Source of the DNA: Rhizobiaceae bacterium
Lineage (GTDB): Bacteria > Pseudomonadota > Alphaproteobacteria > Rhizobiales > Rhizobiaceae
Length of the DNA stretch: 64,000 nucleotides
Assembly: GCA_025698895.1 (NCBI GenBank)
Contig: JAILWO010000002.1
Span: 1,484,232-1,548,231 of the forward strand
Direction of reading: 5' to 3'
Shown here: piece by piece, positions 13,061 to 21,818 of the stretch
Layout: each line of letters starts with the position of its first letter
Numbering within the stretch: the first letter of the stretch is position 1
Position numbers and translations under genes: made by a program
The notes under the pieces: generated by a model
Told to the model about the DNA's origin: nothing
The model's input: only the letters and a program-made list of their open reading frames with translations
Databases searched by the model: none

Positions 13061-13761
13061 GACGACCGCCCCTTGCCGGCCGTTTCCCGGCTTCGGAAGG
13101 CGGCGATGATCTGGGCCAGAACCGCCACCGCGATCTCGCCCGGGCTTGCCGCGCCGATCGCCAGCCCGATCGGCGCCTGAATGCGCTCGATCCGCTCGGG
13201 CGGCAATCCGAGTTCCGTCAGGCGCTCGACACGCTTGGCGTGCGTCTTGCGGCTGCCCAGCGCGCCGACATAGAAGCATCCCGCCTCAAGCGCAGCCTTC
13301 AGCGCGAAATCGTCGATCTTCGGATCGTGGGTAACGGCCGCGACAGCCGTGTAGGGGTCGAACGGCTGCCGGGCCAGCACGTCCTCAGGCCATTCGGCGT
13401 GCAGCCTCACATCGGGAAAGCGTTCGGGCGTCGCGAAGGCCGTGCGCGGGTCGATGATCTCGAAATCGTAGCCGGCAACGGCGGCCATGGGAGCCAGCGC
13501 CTGGGTAATGTGCACCGCGCCGATCGCCACGATGCGCGCGGGCGGCAGATGGACGTTCAGGAAATGCTCCGCGCCGCCGGCCTCCACGACGCGCGACTGG
13601 CCCGAGCGAAAGGCTTCGGCGATCCGCTCGCCCAGCGCGCCCTCCACCGCGTCGCCTTCGCGCACGAGCCGTTCGGCGCCGTCGTCCAGCGATTTGACCA
13701 GCACGACAGCGCGCCTTGCCTTGCGCTCGTCATTGAGGGCCTGCAGCGTGGCGAGTTCCAT
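13057..13761 (-). CDS. XdhC family maturation factor, Rossmann half
   Basis: This 234-residue protein matches the C-terminal (Rossmann) part of XdhC/CoxI. It shows IVAIGAVHITQALAPMA, the DPRTAFATPERFPDVR segment, a central AAVTHDPKIDDFALKAAL and a C-terminal GAASPGEIAVAVLAQI. XdhC proteins bind molybdenum cofactor and help sulfurate and insert it into molybdo-hydroxylases. The N-terminal XdhC domain is encoded by the separate gene 5 nt upstream, a split also seen in cox clusters. Confidence 0.88.
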   Translation of the reverse strand: MELATLQALNDERKARRAVVLVKSLDDGAERLVREGDAVEGALGERIAEAFRSGQSRVVEAGGAEHFLNVHLPPARIVAIGAVHITQALAPMAAVAGYDFEIIDPRTAFATPERFPDVRLHAEWPEDVLARQPFDPYTAVAAVTHDPKIDDFALKAALEAGCFYVGALGSRKTHAKRVERLTELGLPPERIERIQAPIGLAIGAASPGEIAVAVLAQIIAAFRSRETAGKGRSS

Positions 13762-13766
13762 GGCGC

Positions 13767-14102
13767 TCAGTTCAGCCTTTCGACATAGACCTTGATGCGC
13801 CCCCCGCAAGACAGGCCGACCTGCCAGGCGGTCTCGTCCGCGACGCCGAATTCGAGCAGGCGCGGCCGGCCCGACCCGATGATGTCGACGGCCTCGGCCA
13901 CGACCGCGCCTTCCACGCAGCCGCCCGACACCGATCCATGGAAATTGCCTTCTCCGTCGATCACGAGATGGCTGCCGACCGGACGCGGCGCCGATCCCCA
14001 TGTCTCCACCACTGTGGCCAGCGCTACCTCCCGGCCCTGGGTCCGCCATTGCTGCGCGATCGTCAGCGGATCGCGGCTGTCGTCGGTGGTGGCTTCGCTC
14101 AT
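13767..14102 (-). CDS. XdhC/CoxI N-terminal domain protein
   Basis: This 111-residue protein is the free-standing N-terminal XdhC_CoxI domain. It contains VALATVVETWGSAPRPVGSH, the loop GSVSGGCVEGAVVAEA and the second cysteine motif LSCGGRIKVYVE. The GGCVE and CGG motifs are the conserved cofactor-handling positions of the family. It lies between the VWA gene and the Rossmann-half xdhC gene with gaps of 15 and 5 nt, so the two halves should be made together. Confidence 0.88.
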   Translation of the reverse strand: MSEATTDDSRDPLTIAQQWRTQGREVALATVVETWGSAPRPVGSHLVIDGEGNFHGSVSGGCVEGAVVAEAVDIIGSGRPRLLEFGVADETAWQVGLSCGGRIKVYVERLN

Positions 14103-14117
14103 CTGCTTCGCTCCTTC

Positions 14118-15377
14118 TCAGGCCGCCGGCCGCAATGCTTCCAGATAGGTCCGCGGGTCCGTGTGCGGGCTGGAATCGCCGCCGAGCGACCGGCACAGGT
14201 CCGACAGCGCCTCCAGATTGTGCACCGGCCGGAATTCGTCGACATGCGGCAGCATGGCCCGCACGCCCCGCGCGCGCGCCTCGAACCCGTCGAAACGCAG
14301 CAGCGGATTGAGCCAGACCAGCCGCCGGCACGATTTGTGAAGGCGTTCCATTTCCGCCGTCAGCCCCTCGACCCTGTCGCGTTCGAGCCCGTCGGTGATC
14401 AGAAGGACGACCGCTCCCTGCCCCAGCACCCGGCGTGACCACAGCCGGTTGAACTCGGCCAGCGCGTCACCGATCCGCGTCCCGCCCGACCAGTCCTTCA
14501 CCGCCGCCGAGCATTCGGCCAGCGCGACGTCCGGGTCCTTGTTGCGGAGCTGGCGTGTGAGGTTCGTCAGCCGGGTCCCGAACACGAAGCCGTGGACGCG
14601 CCGCCGCTTTTCCATCAGCGCGTGCAGGAAATGCAGGAAGATGCGGCTGTATTGGCTCATCGACCCTGAAATGTCGGCCAGAACCACGAGCGGCGGATGG
14701 ATTTCGCGCGGCGAGCGAAATCGCGGCAGCACGAGATCGCCGCCCGTGCGCAGCGAGTGCCGCATCATCGAGCGCGGATCGACCCGCCTTCCGCGCGGAT
14801 CGGGCCGGTACCGGCGGGTGTTCACCCGGTCGAAGGGCAGCACGAGCGAGGCGATCGCCTGGCGCGCCGCGGCCAGCTCGACCGCCGTCATCTGCGCGAA
14901 GTCCTTCTCGCGCAGCACCTCGTCGCCGGACACGGTGAACCTGGCGTCGACCTCGATCTCCGGCGCCTCCCGCACCGGCTGGCTGTCGGAATGGCCCTCG
15001 AACATCGCCTGGTTGACGCGGTTCTCGGCCGGACGCGGCTTTTCGCGCTCGCGCATGTCGGGCGCGACCGGCGAGAACATTGCGATCATCTTCTCGATCA
15101 GTTCGCGCGAGCGCCAGAACAGCCGGAACGCTTCATCGAAGGTCTGGTGGTCCTCGCGGCGGTTCACCAGCACGGCATGCAGCGTCCAGTAGAAATCCTC
15201 GCGGCTGCCGATCCCTGCCGCCAGCACCGCCTCGATCGCGTCGCGGACCGCAGCCGGCCCGACCCGCATACCGGCTTTGCGCAGCGCCCGCGCGAAATAG
15301 ACGATGTTGTCGGCGATCCGGCCTTCCGCCGTCGCTTCGCGCCGCTCGCTGGCCATTGTGGGGACGGTTCTGGCCAT
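14118..15377 (-). CDS. CoxE-like VWA domain protein
   Basis: This 419-residue protein resembles CoxE, the von Willebrand A partner of a MoxR ATPase in maturation of CO dehydrogenase-type enzymes. The MIDAS motif is seen in VVLADISGSMSQYSRIFLHF (DxSxS), followed by GTRIGDALAEFNR and LLITDGLERD. The N-terminal half is helical and charged. It lies 3 nt downstream of the MoxR gene. CoxD/CoxE pairs act as chaperones for the Mo-Cu site; here no Mo-Cu dehydrogenase is nearby, so the client is unknown. Confidence 0.88.
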   Translation of the reverse strand: MARTVPTMASERREATAEGRIADNIVYFARALRKAGMRVGPAAVRDAIEAVLAAGIGSREDFYWTLHAVLVNRREDHQTFDEAFRLFWRSRELIEKMIAMFSPVAPDMREREKPRPAENRVNQAMFEGHSDSQPVREAPEIEVDARFTVSGDEVLREKDFAQMTAVELAAARQAIASLVLPFDRVNTRRYRPDPRGRRVDPRSMMRHSLRTGGDLVLPRFRSPREIHPPLVVLADISGSMSQYSRIFLHFLHALMEKRRRVHGFVFGTRLTNLTRQLRNKDPDVALAECSAAVKDWSGGTRIGDALAEFNRLWSRRVLGQGAVVLLITDGLERDRVEGLTAEMERLHKSCRRLVWLNPLLRFDGFEARARGVRAMLPHVDEFRPVHNLEALSDLCRSLGGDSSPHTDPRTYLEALRPAA

Positions 15378-15380
15378 GCC

Positions 15381-16310
15381 CTACTCCGCCGCGGCCAGTT
15401 CCGCCTTGACCTCGCTCAGGATCCTGCGCCCCTCGCCTTGGCCGATGCGGGCTATGTCGTCCTGATATTTCAGCAGCACGCCGAGCGTGTCGGAGACCGT
15501 CTCGGGATCGAGAGCCACCTTGTCCAGTTCGGTCAGCGCGCCGGCCCAGTCGATCGTCTCCGCCACGCCCGGCGCCTTGAACAGGTCGATCTGGCGCAGC
15601 CTCTGGATGAAGCCGACCACCTCCGCCGAAAGCCTTGCATTGGCATCCGGCACCTTGCGGTGAACGATCTCGAGTTCGCGCTCGGCGTCCGGATAGTCGA
15701 CCCAGTGGTAAAGGCAGCGCCGCTTGAGCGCGTCGTGAATTTCGCGCGTTCGATTGGTCGTGATGATGACGATCGGCGGCTCGGTCGCCTTGATCGTGCC
15801 GAGTTCAGGTACCGTCACCTGATAATCCGACAGTATCTCGAGCAGAAAGGCCTCGAACGCCTCGTCGGTACGATCGAGCTCGTCGATCAGGAACACGGGC
15901 GCGGCACCGTCGTCCCCGGTCAGCGCCTCCAGCACCGGACGCCGGATCAGGTACTTCTCGGAGAAGACGTTGCGCTCCATCGCCGGGCGGTCCACGGCGC
16001 CCGCGGCTTCCTCCATCCGGATCTCGATCATCTGCGCGGCGTAGTTCCACTCGTAAACCGCCGATGACACGTCAAGGCCCTCGTAGCATTGCAGCCTGAT
16101 CAGCCGGCGCCCGAGCGCCGCGGCGATGACCTTGGCGATCTCGGTCTTTCCCACGCCCGCCTCGCCTTCTAGGAAAAGCGGCCTTCGCATCTTGAGCGAC
16201 AGGAACAGCACCGTGGCAAGCGACCGGTCCGCCACATAGTCCTGCGCCTCCAGCATCGACAGGGTCTCGTCGATCGTGGTCGGAAGCGGTCGCTGTGTGG
16301 TTTCGGACAT
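15381..16310 (-). CDS. MoxR family AAA+ ATPase (CoxD-like)
   Basis: This 309-residue AAA+ chaperone has Walker A LFLEGEAGVGKTEIAKV, Walker B VFLIDELDRTDEAFE and sensor 1 VIITTNRTREIHDALKRR. This MoxR subgroup pairs with CoxE-type VWA proteins to remodel metalloenzymes. It is the first gene of the leftward operon that continues through the VWA, the two XdhC proteins, the molybdopterin fusion and the hydrolase. The flavin reductase gene is 30 nt upstream in the same direction and may be part of the same transcript. Confidence 0.92.
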   Translation of the reverse strand: MSETTQRPLPTTIDETLSMLEAQDYVADRSLATVLFLSLKMRRPLFLEGEAGVGKTEIAKVIAAALGRRLIRLQCYEGLDVSSAVYEWNYAAQMIEIRMEEAAGAVDRPAMERNVFSEKYLIRRPVLEALTGDDGAAPVFLIDELDRTDEAFEAFLLEILSDYQVTVPELGTIKATEPPIVIITTNRTREIHDALKRRCLYHWVDYPDAERELEIVHRKVPDANARLSAEVVGFIQRLRQIDLFKAPGVAETIDWAGALTELDKVALDPETVSDTLGVLLKYQDDIARIGQGEGRRILSEVKAELAAAE

Positions 16311-16340
16311 GAATTCTCCGATGGGCGGCGATCCCGCCGG

Positions 16341-16859
16341 CTAGAGATGACGGTAGCCGCGACGATGATAAATGAGCGGCGTGACGCTATCGCCGATGCG
16401 CAGCCCCGTCACCCTGCCAAAAAGCACACGGTGCGTGGCCACATCCTTGGGTTCGACGAGTTGGCAGTCGAACACCACGATGGCATCCGAAAGCACCGGC
16501 GCGCCGGTGGCGAGCGCACCCCAGGCGCCGAAGCCGAACCGCGTCTCCTGGTCGAGCCCGCTCACGCCGGAAAACGCGGTTGAAAGCTCCTCATGGTGCG
16601 CGCCCAGCGTATTGAGCGCGAAACATCCATTGTCGACGAAGACGTCGTTGCCGGGGCTTTTGCGCGACAGGCACACCAGGACCGTCGGCGGCTCGTCGGA
16701 GACCGAGCAGGCGGCGATCACGGTGGCGCCGCGCCGTCCGGCCGGCCCGTCCGTGGTAACGACATGGACCGCGCCGGCGAATTGCGCCATCGCGTCGCGA
16801 TAGGCCTGCGGCTGTATCGTGGGTGTCTGAAGCAAATCCTGATCCCGCCTTGAACGCAT
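16341..16859 (-). CDS. Flavin reductase domain protein (RutF/HpaC type)
   Basis: Members reduce FMN or FAD with NAD(P)H for a partner monooxygenase. The 172-residue protein has the family pattern: DAMAQFAGAVHVVTTDG, GATVIAACSVSDEPPTVLVC, then SPGNDVFVDNGCFALNTLG and a C-terminal LIYHRRGYRHL. The start is uncertain: ATG at 16859 is used, an ATG at 16913 is in frame, and neither has a clear Shine-Dalgarno. It lies just upstream of the MoxR gene, so it may supply electrons to an enzyme that operon matures; this is inference. Confidence 0.82.
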   Translation of the reverse strand: MRSRRDQDLLQTPTIQPQAYRDAMAQFAGAVHVVTTDGPAGRRGATVIAACSVSDEPPTVLVCLSRKSPGNDVFVDNGCFALNTLGAHHEELSTAFSGVSGLDQETRFGFGAWGALATGAPVLSDAIVVFDCQLVEPKDVATHRVLFGRVTGLRIGDSVTPLIYHRRGYRHL

Positions 16860-16974
16860 TGCGTATATATGCCGCAACCATTGCGCAACAAGCCGGCCCT
16901 GTTGCCTCGCCATGGGCTAGCCATTACCAGTAATCGCATGGATGCGGGATGTTCCGGGAACTGCGGCGGAGGGC

Positions 16975-18045
16975 ATGGTGCTGATGACGCGTAACGCCGT
17001 CCGCGCTGCGCTCCTGTCAGCGGTAGTGGCCTGGCCGGCGAGCGCCCAGCAGCCGAGTTACGGCATAGCGGCGCCGCTTTCGGGTCCTGTCGCCCCCCTC
17101 GGCGAACAATTGCGCGACGGCGCGTGGCTTGGCCTCAGCAGCTTGTCGAGCGCGACCGCCTATCTGGCCGACGACGGCTGCGAGGCCGAAGGCGGCGAGC
17201 GCGCCGCGAATCAATTCGTGGAAAAGAACGTGGCCATCGTCATCGGTTTCCTGTGCACGGAAGCCGCCGAGGCCGCGCTTCCGATCCTGACCGAGGCCAA
17301 TATTCCCGTCCTGTCGCCGGGCGTGCGCACCGACAGCCTGACACGGAATCAGGACAAGACCGGCTATCTGTTCTTCCGCAACGCGCCGCGCACCGGGCAC
17401 GAAGCGGCCGCCGCCGCCCGTATCGTCGCATCGCGCTGGCGCGAGGAACTCTTCGCCATCGTTGACGACGGCACGATCTACGGGCGCGAACTGGCGGAAG
17501 CCGTCCGTTTCGCGGCCGAGCAGAGCGGCATCGAACCGGTCTTCGTCGACACATACCGGCCGCAGCTCGATAACCAGATCGCGCTGGTGGGCCGGTTGAG
17601 GCGGGCCGGTGCGACTCATGTCTTCGTCGGCGGAGACCGCGACGACGTCGCCATCATCGCCCGTGACGCGCGGGAACTCGACTATTCGCTCACGGTCGCC
17701 GGCGGAGAGGCCCTGCGCGCGCCCGGTAACGAGCCGCTGCCCGCCGGCGTCCTGATGGTCGGATTGCCGGACTGGGATCGCAGGCTCGATCAGGCCGACC
17801 TTGAGCGCTTCCGTGCGGCCGAGCTTGTTCCGGAAGGTTATGTCGTGCCGGCCTTCGCCGCCGCCCAGATCGCGCTTGCAGCAACACGGGACGACGATCC
17901 GGAGGCTATCCTGCGCGCGCTTCGCGACATGCGCTTCGACACGATCGCCGGCCCGGTCAAGTTCGATGCCAATGGCGATCTCGGCGGCAATCCCTACGAG
18001 CTGTTCCGGTGGGACGGCACGCGGTTCGTGCCGGTGGAGTCATGA
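16975..18045 (+). CDS. Leu/Ile/Val-type ABC transporter substrate-binding protein
   Basis: This periplasmic binding protein (356 residues) of the LivJ/Peripla_BP_6 type has the signal peptide MVLMTRNAVRAALLSAVVAW ending in ASA-QQ. The mature part shows GIAAPLSGPVAPLGEQLRDG, VIGFLCTEAAEAALPIL and VDTYRPQLDNQIALVGRLRR. The start is one of ATG 16975, GTG 16978 or ATG 16984; GGAGGG sits just before. No permease or ATPase gene is adjacent, so it is an orphan in this window. Its stop overlaps the P1 peptidase start (ATGA). Confidence 0.85.
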   Translation: MVLMTRNAVRAALLSAVVAWPASAQQPSYGIAAPLSGPVAPLGEQLRDGAWLGLSSLSSATAYLADDGCEAEGGERAANQFVEKNVAIVIGFLCTEAAEAALPILTEANIPVLSPGVRTDSLTRNQDKTGYLFFRNAPRTGHEAAAAARIVASRWREELFAIVDDGTIYGRELAEAVRFAAEQSGIEPVFVDTYRPQLDNQIALVGRLRRAGATHVFVGGDRDDVAIIARDARELDYSLTVAGGEALRAPGNEPLPAGVLMVGLPDWDRRLDQADLERFRAAELVPEGYVVPAFAAAQIALAATRDDDPEAILRALRDMRFDTIAGPVKFDANGDLGGNPYELFRWDGTRFVPVES

Positions 18046-19052
18046 CCGGCTTCGTGAGAGGTCGCCGCAACCTGCTCACCGACGTGGCCGGGCTGAAAGT
18101 CGGCAATGCCGGCGACCATCGGCTGAAATCAGGCGTGACGGTCGTCCTGTGCGAGCCGGGCGCGACCGCCGCGGTTCAGGTGCTTGGAGGCGCGCCCGGC
18201 ACGCGCGAAACCGACCTTCTGGCGCCGCACAACGCCGTCGAGACGGTCAATGCGGTGGCGCTGTCGGGCGGCTCGGCCTTCGGGCTGGATTCGGCATCCG
18301 GCGTGCAGGCTGCGTTGCGCGAAAAGGGCATTGGCTATGCCATTCGCGAACACCGCGTCCCGATCGTGCCGGCGGCCATCGTCTTCGATCTGCTCAATGG
18401 CGGCGACAAGGGCTGGGGGCGCTATCCTCCCTATCGCGAACTCGGCTACGAGGCCGCCCTGGCGGCTGCGGCCGAATTCGAGATCGGCACCGCGGGCGCG
18501 GGCATCGGGGCGACCACGGCCGGGCTCAAGGGTGGCCTTGGATCGGCCTCCGCCGTCCTCGACACGGGTTTCACGCTCGGCGCGCTGGTCGTCGTCAACC
18601 CAACCGGTTCTGCCACGATCGGGACCTCCCGCCATTTCTGGGCTGCTCCGTTCGAACTCGGCGACGAATTCGGCGGGCTCGGCCTGCCCTCGCCTCTGCC
18701 AGCCGACGCGCGCGATATCCGCTTCAAGTTCCGCGACGCGCTCGCCTACGCCAACACAACGGTCGCGGTCGTCGCGACCGATGCCGAACTGACGAAAGCC
18801 GAGGCCAAGCGGCTGGCGATCTCGGCCCATGACGGCTTCGCGCGCGCCATCTGGCCGGCCCATACACCAGCCGATGGCGATCTGATCTTCGCGCTCGCGA
18901 CCGGCGCCGGACGCCGGCCGGACCAGAACGAATTCCTCGACATCTGCGCCGCTTCGGCCGCCACGACGGCGCGCGCGATCGCTCGCGGCGTCCATGCGGC
19001 GAGCCCGGCAGAAGGCGACCCCTTCCCCGCCTGGTCGGCGCGGCATGGCTGA
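18042..19052 (+). CDS. P1 (DmpA-like) family peptidase
   Basis: This 336-residue protein belongs to the P1 N-terminal nucleophile hydrolases, which process themselves and act as aminopeptidases or related amidases. Recognisable parts are NLLTDVAGLKVGNAGD, ETVNAVALSGGSAFGLDSAS, GIGATTAGLKGGLGSAS and the C-terminal ATGAGRRPDQNEFLDICAA. It has no signal peptide, so it is probably cytosolic. Its ATG overlaps the stop of the solute-binding protein gene, which suggests that it processes what the binding protein captures; substrate unknown. Confidence 0.88.
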   Translation: MTGFVRGRRNLLTDVAGLKVGNAGDHRLKSGVTVVLCEPGATAAVQVLGGAPGTRETDLLAPHNAVETVNAVALSGGSAFGLDSASGVQAALREKGIGYAIREHRVPIVPAAIVFDLLNGGDKGWGRYPPYRELGYEAALAAAAEFEIGTAGAGIGATTAGLKGGLGSASAVLDTGFTLGALVVVNPTGSATIGTSRHFWAAPFELGDEFGGLGLPSPLPADARDIRFKFRDALAYANTTVAVVATDAELTKAEAKRLAISAHDGFARAIWPAHTPADGDLIFALATGAGRRPDQNEFLDICAASAATTARAIARGVHAASPAEGDPFPAWSARHG

Positions 19053-19089
19053 CGCGGCACCCGGAAGAACCGGGCACGGAGACCAAACG

Positions 19090-19821
19090 ATGAAGACAGC
19101 GCCCTTGAGGTTTGCCGCCGCCTTTTTGCTTGGCATCGCGATCGCGTTGCCCGCCCGCGCCGGCGACGTCGCCACGCTGGAAATCCTGGGCTTCAGCCAG
19201 GATGGCTCGCTCTTCGCCTTCGAGGAGTACGGCATTCAGGACGGGTCGGGCTTTCCATATGCCAACCGCTACTACATCGACACTGCCGCCGACTCTTTCG
19301 TGTCCGGCACGCCGGTGCGCGTGCGCATCGAGGACGAGCAGGCCGCCCTTTCGGACGCTCGCGCGGAGGCGCGCCGGCGCTCGCAGCGCGTGATCGCCGA
19401 CGAGACACTGGCTGACAACAAGGGCTTCATGGCCGCCTTCAGCCCAGTGACGGAACTCAACGCCGATCCCTTTCGGCTGGTCGCCAATCCCAGGCCCATC
19501 TTCCCGCCCGTCGATCGCCCCGTCGAATTCAGGCTCGAGGAAATTCCCTTCGCCCCGACCGGACATTGCGAGGCAATGGGTGAGTCCGCTGGCTTCCGCC
19601 TCCTGCGCGTCGATGCCTCGGACGGCGGAACGACCGGCCTTGTCCACGAGGACGAATCGGTGCCGGCCAGCCGAGGCTGCCCGAACGGCTATCGGCTTGT
19701 CGGCCTTCAGACCTTTCATCCTCGAACGGGCAATCCCGTCTTCGCGGTGCTGATCGCGATACGGCGCTTCGGCTTCGAGGGTCCGGACTTTCGCTATATC
19801 GCGGTGACGGGACGCCTTTGA
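19090..19821 (+). CDS. DUF2259 secreted protein
   Basis: This predicted secreted protein of 243 residues has a clear signal peptide (MKTAPLRFAAAFLLGIAIAL, then ARA-GD). The mature region ATLEILGFSQDGSLFAFEEY and YYIDTAADSFVSGTPVRVRI is typical of DUF2259 (COG5497), a family without known function that may have a beta-propeller-like repeat at its start. Two cysteines (GHCEAMGE and SRGCPNGY) could form a disulfide. Shine-Dalgarno GGAG lies 8 nt before the ATG. It lies 37 nt after the P1 peptidase gene. Confidence 0.8.
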   Translation: MKTAPLRFAAAFLLGIAIALPARAGDVATLEILGFSQDGSLFAFEEYGIQDGSGFPYANRYYIDTAADSFVSGTPVRVRIEDEQAALSDARAEARRRSQRVIADETLADNKGFMAAFSPVTELNADPFRLVANPRPIFPPVDRPVEFRLEEIPFAPTGHCEAMGESAGFRLLRVDASDGGTTGLVHEDESVPASRGCPNGYRLVGLQTFHPRTGNPVFAVLIAIRRFGFEGPDFRYIAVTGRL

Positions 19822-20351
19822 CCAGGAGAGCCGTACGCACCGGCCGGCGGCGCGGGACGCTGTGGCGCATCAGGCTCTATCGGGCCGTGCCGCCCTGGCC
19901 TGAGCTACTGCTTGGTACGCTCGGCTGGGCGGGTCTGACGGCTGCGTCTTCGCTGCTCAGTGTTTGGCGGCTTGGCTGGACACTGCCGCAGGCCTTCATG
20001 CAGGTCGCGTTCCTGTTCGCCGTTGGCTCCGCCATCGCCTGGCCACTCGCGGCGATCGCCATCCGACTCACCGCCCGGTCCTTGCCGCCAGGAGCGGCCT
20101 ATGCGCTGGCCTTCCTCGTGCTTGCCACGACCACGATCGGCGTGACCAGCGGCTTCTATGCTTTGTGGTATCGCGACTACTATGCGGACTGGCACGCGAC
20201 CGTCTTTACTACCGAATGGGCATTCCAGTTCGCCTTCACAGTCGGGGGCGCAGTCTATCAGTTCCTCGTTCTGGGCCTGCCCATGTACATGCCCGTCGGC
20301 TTTGCGGGCCTGTTCGCCGCATCGTTTCTCCTGGCTCGAACGACGCGCTGA
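19818..20351 (+). CDS. Small integral membrane protein, 4 predicted TM helices
   Basis: I do not recognise the family. The 177-residue protein has a basic N-terminus (TRRAVRTGRRRGTLWRIRLY) and four hydrophobic segments, roughly residues 28-50, 55-84, 92-117 and 133-172, so it is an inner-membrane protein. It starts with TTG overlapping the TGA of the DUF2259 gene (TTGA), which implies coupled translation. Working with the secreted DUF2259 protein is a reasonable inference from that coupling. Confidence 0.7.
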   Translation: MTRRAVRTGRRRGTLWRIRLYRAVPPWPELLLGTLGWAGLTAASSLLSVWRLGWTLPQAFMQVAFLFAVGSAIAWPLAAIAIRLTARSLPPGAAYALAFLVLATTTIGVTSGFYALWYRDYYADWHATVFTTEWAFQFAFTVGGAVYQFLVLGLPMYMPVGFAGLFAASFLLARTTR

Positions 20352-20443
20352 GGCGGCGAACGGCCGCCGCGCGAACAGAACTGTTTCAATCCAACCGTCA
20401 AATGGGCTAGGAGGCGCCATTCGTCCCCGACAGGAGCCTGCCG

Positions 20444-21751
20444 ATGATCCCGCGCTACTCGCGTCCCGAAATGGTCGCGATCTGGTCGCCCGAGACGAAG
20501 TTTCGCATCTGGTTCGAGATCGAGGCGCATGCGTGCGACGCGCTTGCCGAACTCGGCGTCATTCCGGCCGAGGCCGCCCGCACCATCTGGGAGAAAGGTG
20601 GCGCGGCCGAATTCGACGTGGCGCGCATCGACGAGATCGAGCGCGAGACGAAACATGACGTCATCGCCTTCCTCACCCATCTGGCCGAGATCGTCGGCCC
20701 CGACGCCCGCTTCGTCCATCAGGGCATGACCTCTTCGGACGTGCTCGACACGACCCTGTCGGTGCAGCTCGCGCGTGCTTCCGATATCCTGCTCGCCGAT
20801 CTCGACGCCCTGCTCGCGGCCCTGAAGAAACGGGCCCATGAGCACAGGGACACGGTCACGATCGGCCGCAGCCACGGCATTCATGCCGAACCGACCACCT
20901 TCGGCGTCAAACTCGCGCAGGCCTATGCCGAATTCGCCCGCTGCCGCCACCGGCTCGAGAATGCCCGTGCCGAGATCGCCACCTGCGCCATTTCCGGCGC
21001 CGTCGGCACCTTCGCCAACATAGATCCCCGCGTCGAAGCCCATGTCGCCGAAAAGCTTGGCCTCGCTGTCGAGCCTGTCTCGACCCAGGTCATTCCGCGC
21101 GATCGCCACGCCATGTACTTCGCCACGCTGGGTGTCATCGCCTCCTCGGTCGAACGGCTGGCGACCGAGATCCGCCACTTGCAGCGCACCGAGGTCTTGG
21201 AGGCCGAGGAATATTTCTCGCCGGGCCAGAAGGGCTCGTCGGCCATGCCGCACAAGCGCAACCCCGTCCTGACAGAGAATCTGACCGGGCTGGCCCGCCT
21301 CGTGCGCGGCATGGTCACGCCGGCGCTGGAGAACGTCGCGCTCTGGCACGAGCGCGACATTTCGCATTCGTCGGTGGAGCGCATGATCGGGCCAGACGCC
21401 ACCGTCACGCTCGACTTCGCGCTCGCGCGCCTGACCGGCGTGATCGAGAAGCTGGTCGTCTATCCCGACAACATGCAAAGAAACCTCGATCGCTTCCGGG
21501 GCCTGGTCCATTCCCAGCGCGTCCTTCTCGCGCTCACCCAGGCCGGTGTCAGCCGCGAGGACGCCTACCGGCTGGTCCAGCGCAACGCCATGAAGGTCTG
21601 GGAACAAGGTGCTGATTTCCTTGAGGAATTGCTTGCTGACAAGGAGGTGCGCGCGGCCCTTCCGGAAGCGGAGATCAGGGAGAAGTTCGACCTCGGCTAC
21701 CACACCAGGCACGTCGATACGATCTTCGAGCGCGTGTTCGGGCAAAGCTGA
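20444..21751 (+). CDS. purB: Adenylosuccinate lyase
   Basis: PurB catalyses two fumarate-releasing steps of purine synthesis: SAICAR to AICAR and adenylosuccinate to AMP. The 435-residue protein begins MIPRYSRPEMVAIWSPETKF and carries the superfamily signature GSSAMPHKRNP plus the substrate-binding HQGMTSSDVLDTTLS and TIGRSHGIHAEPTTFG. It is the first of five purine genes spread over 11 kb in the same direction. AGGAGCC lies just before the ATG. Confidence 0.98.
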   Translation: MIPRYSRPEMVAIWSPETKFRIWFEIEAHACDALAELGVIPAEAARTIWEKGGAAEFDVARIDEIERETKHDVIAFLTHLAEIVGPDARFVHQGMTSSDVLDTTLSVQLARASDILLADLDALLAALKKRAHEHRDTVTIGRSHGIHAEPTTFGVKLAQAYAEFARCRHRLENARAEIATCAISGAVGTFANIDPRVEAHVAEKLGLAVEPVSTQVIPRDRHAMYFATLGVIASSVERLATEIRHLQRTEVLEAEEYFSPGQKGSSAMPHKRNPVLTENLTGLARLVRGMVTPALENVALWHERDISHSSVERMIGPDATVTLDFALARLTGVIEKLVVYPDNMQRNLDRFRGLVHSQRVLLALTQAGVSREDAYRLVQRNAMKVWEQGADFLEELLADKEVRAALPEAEIREKFDLGYHTRHVDTIFERVFGQS

Positions 21752-21818
21752 TCATCGGCCCGATTGACGCTTCTCTCGAAGTCGGGATTGATGCCCGCCG
21801 ACGAAGCGAGGCACGAAG

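Noticed and set aside
10518..16310. A carbon-monoxide dehydrogenase (cox) operon
   Set aside because: Only maturation-type genes are present. No coxMSL-like subunits with molybdenum-, FAD- or iron-sulfur-binding domains are encoded in the window.
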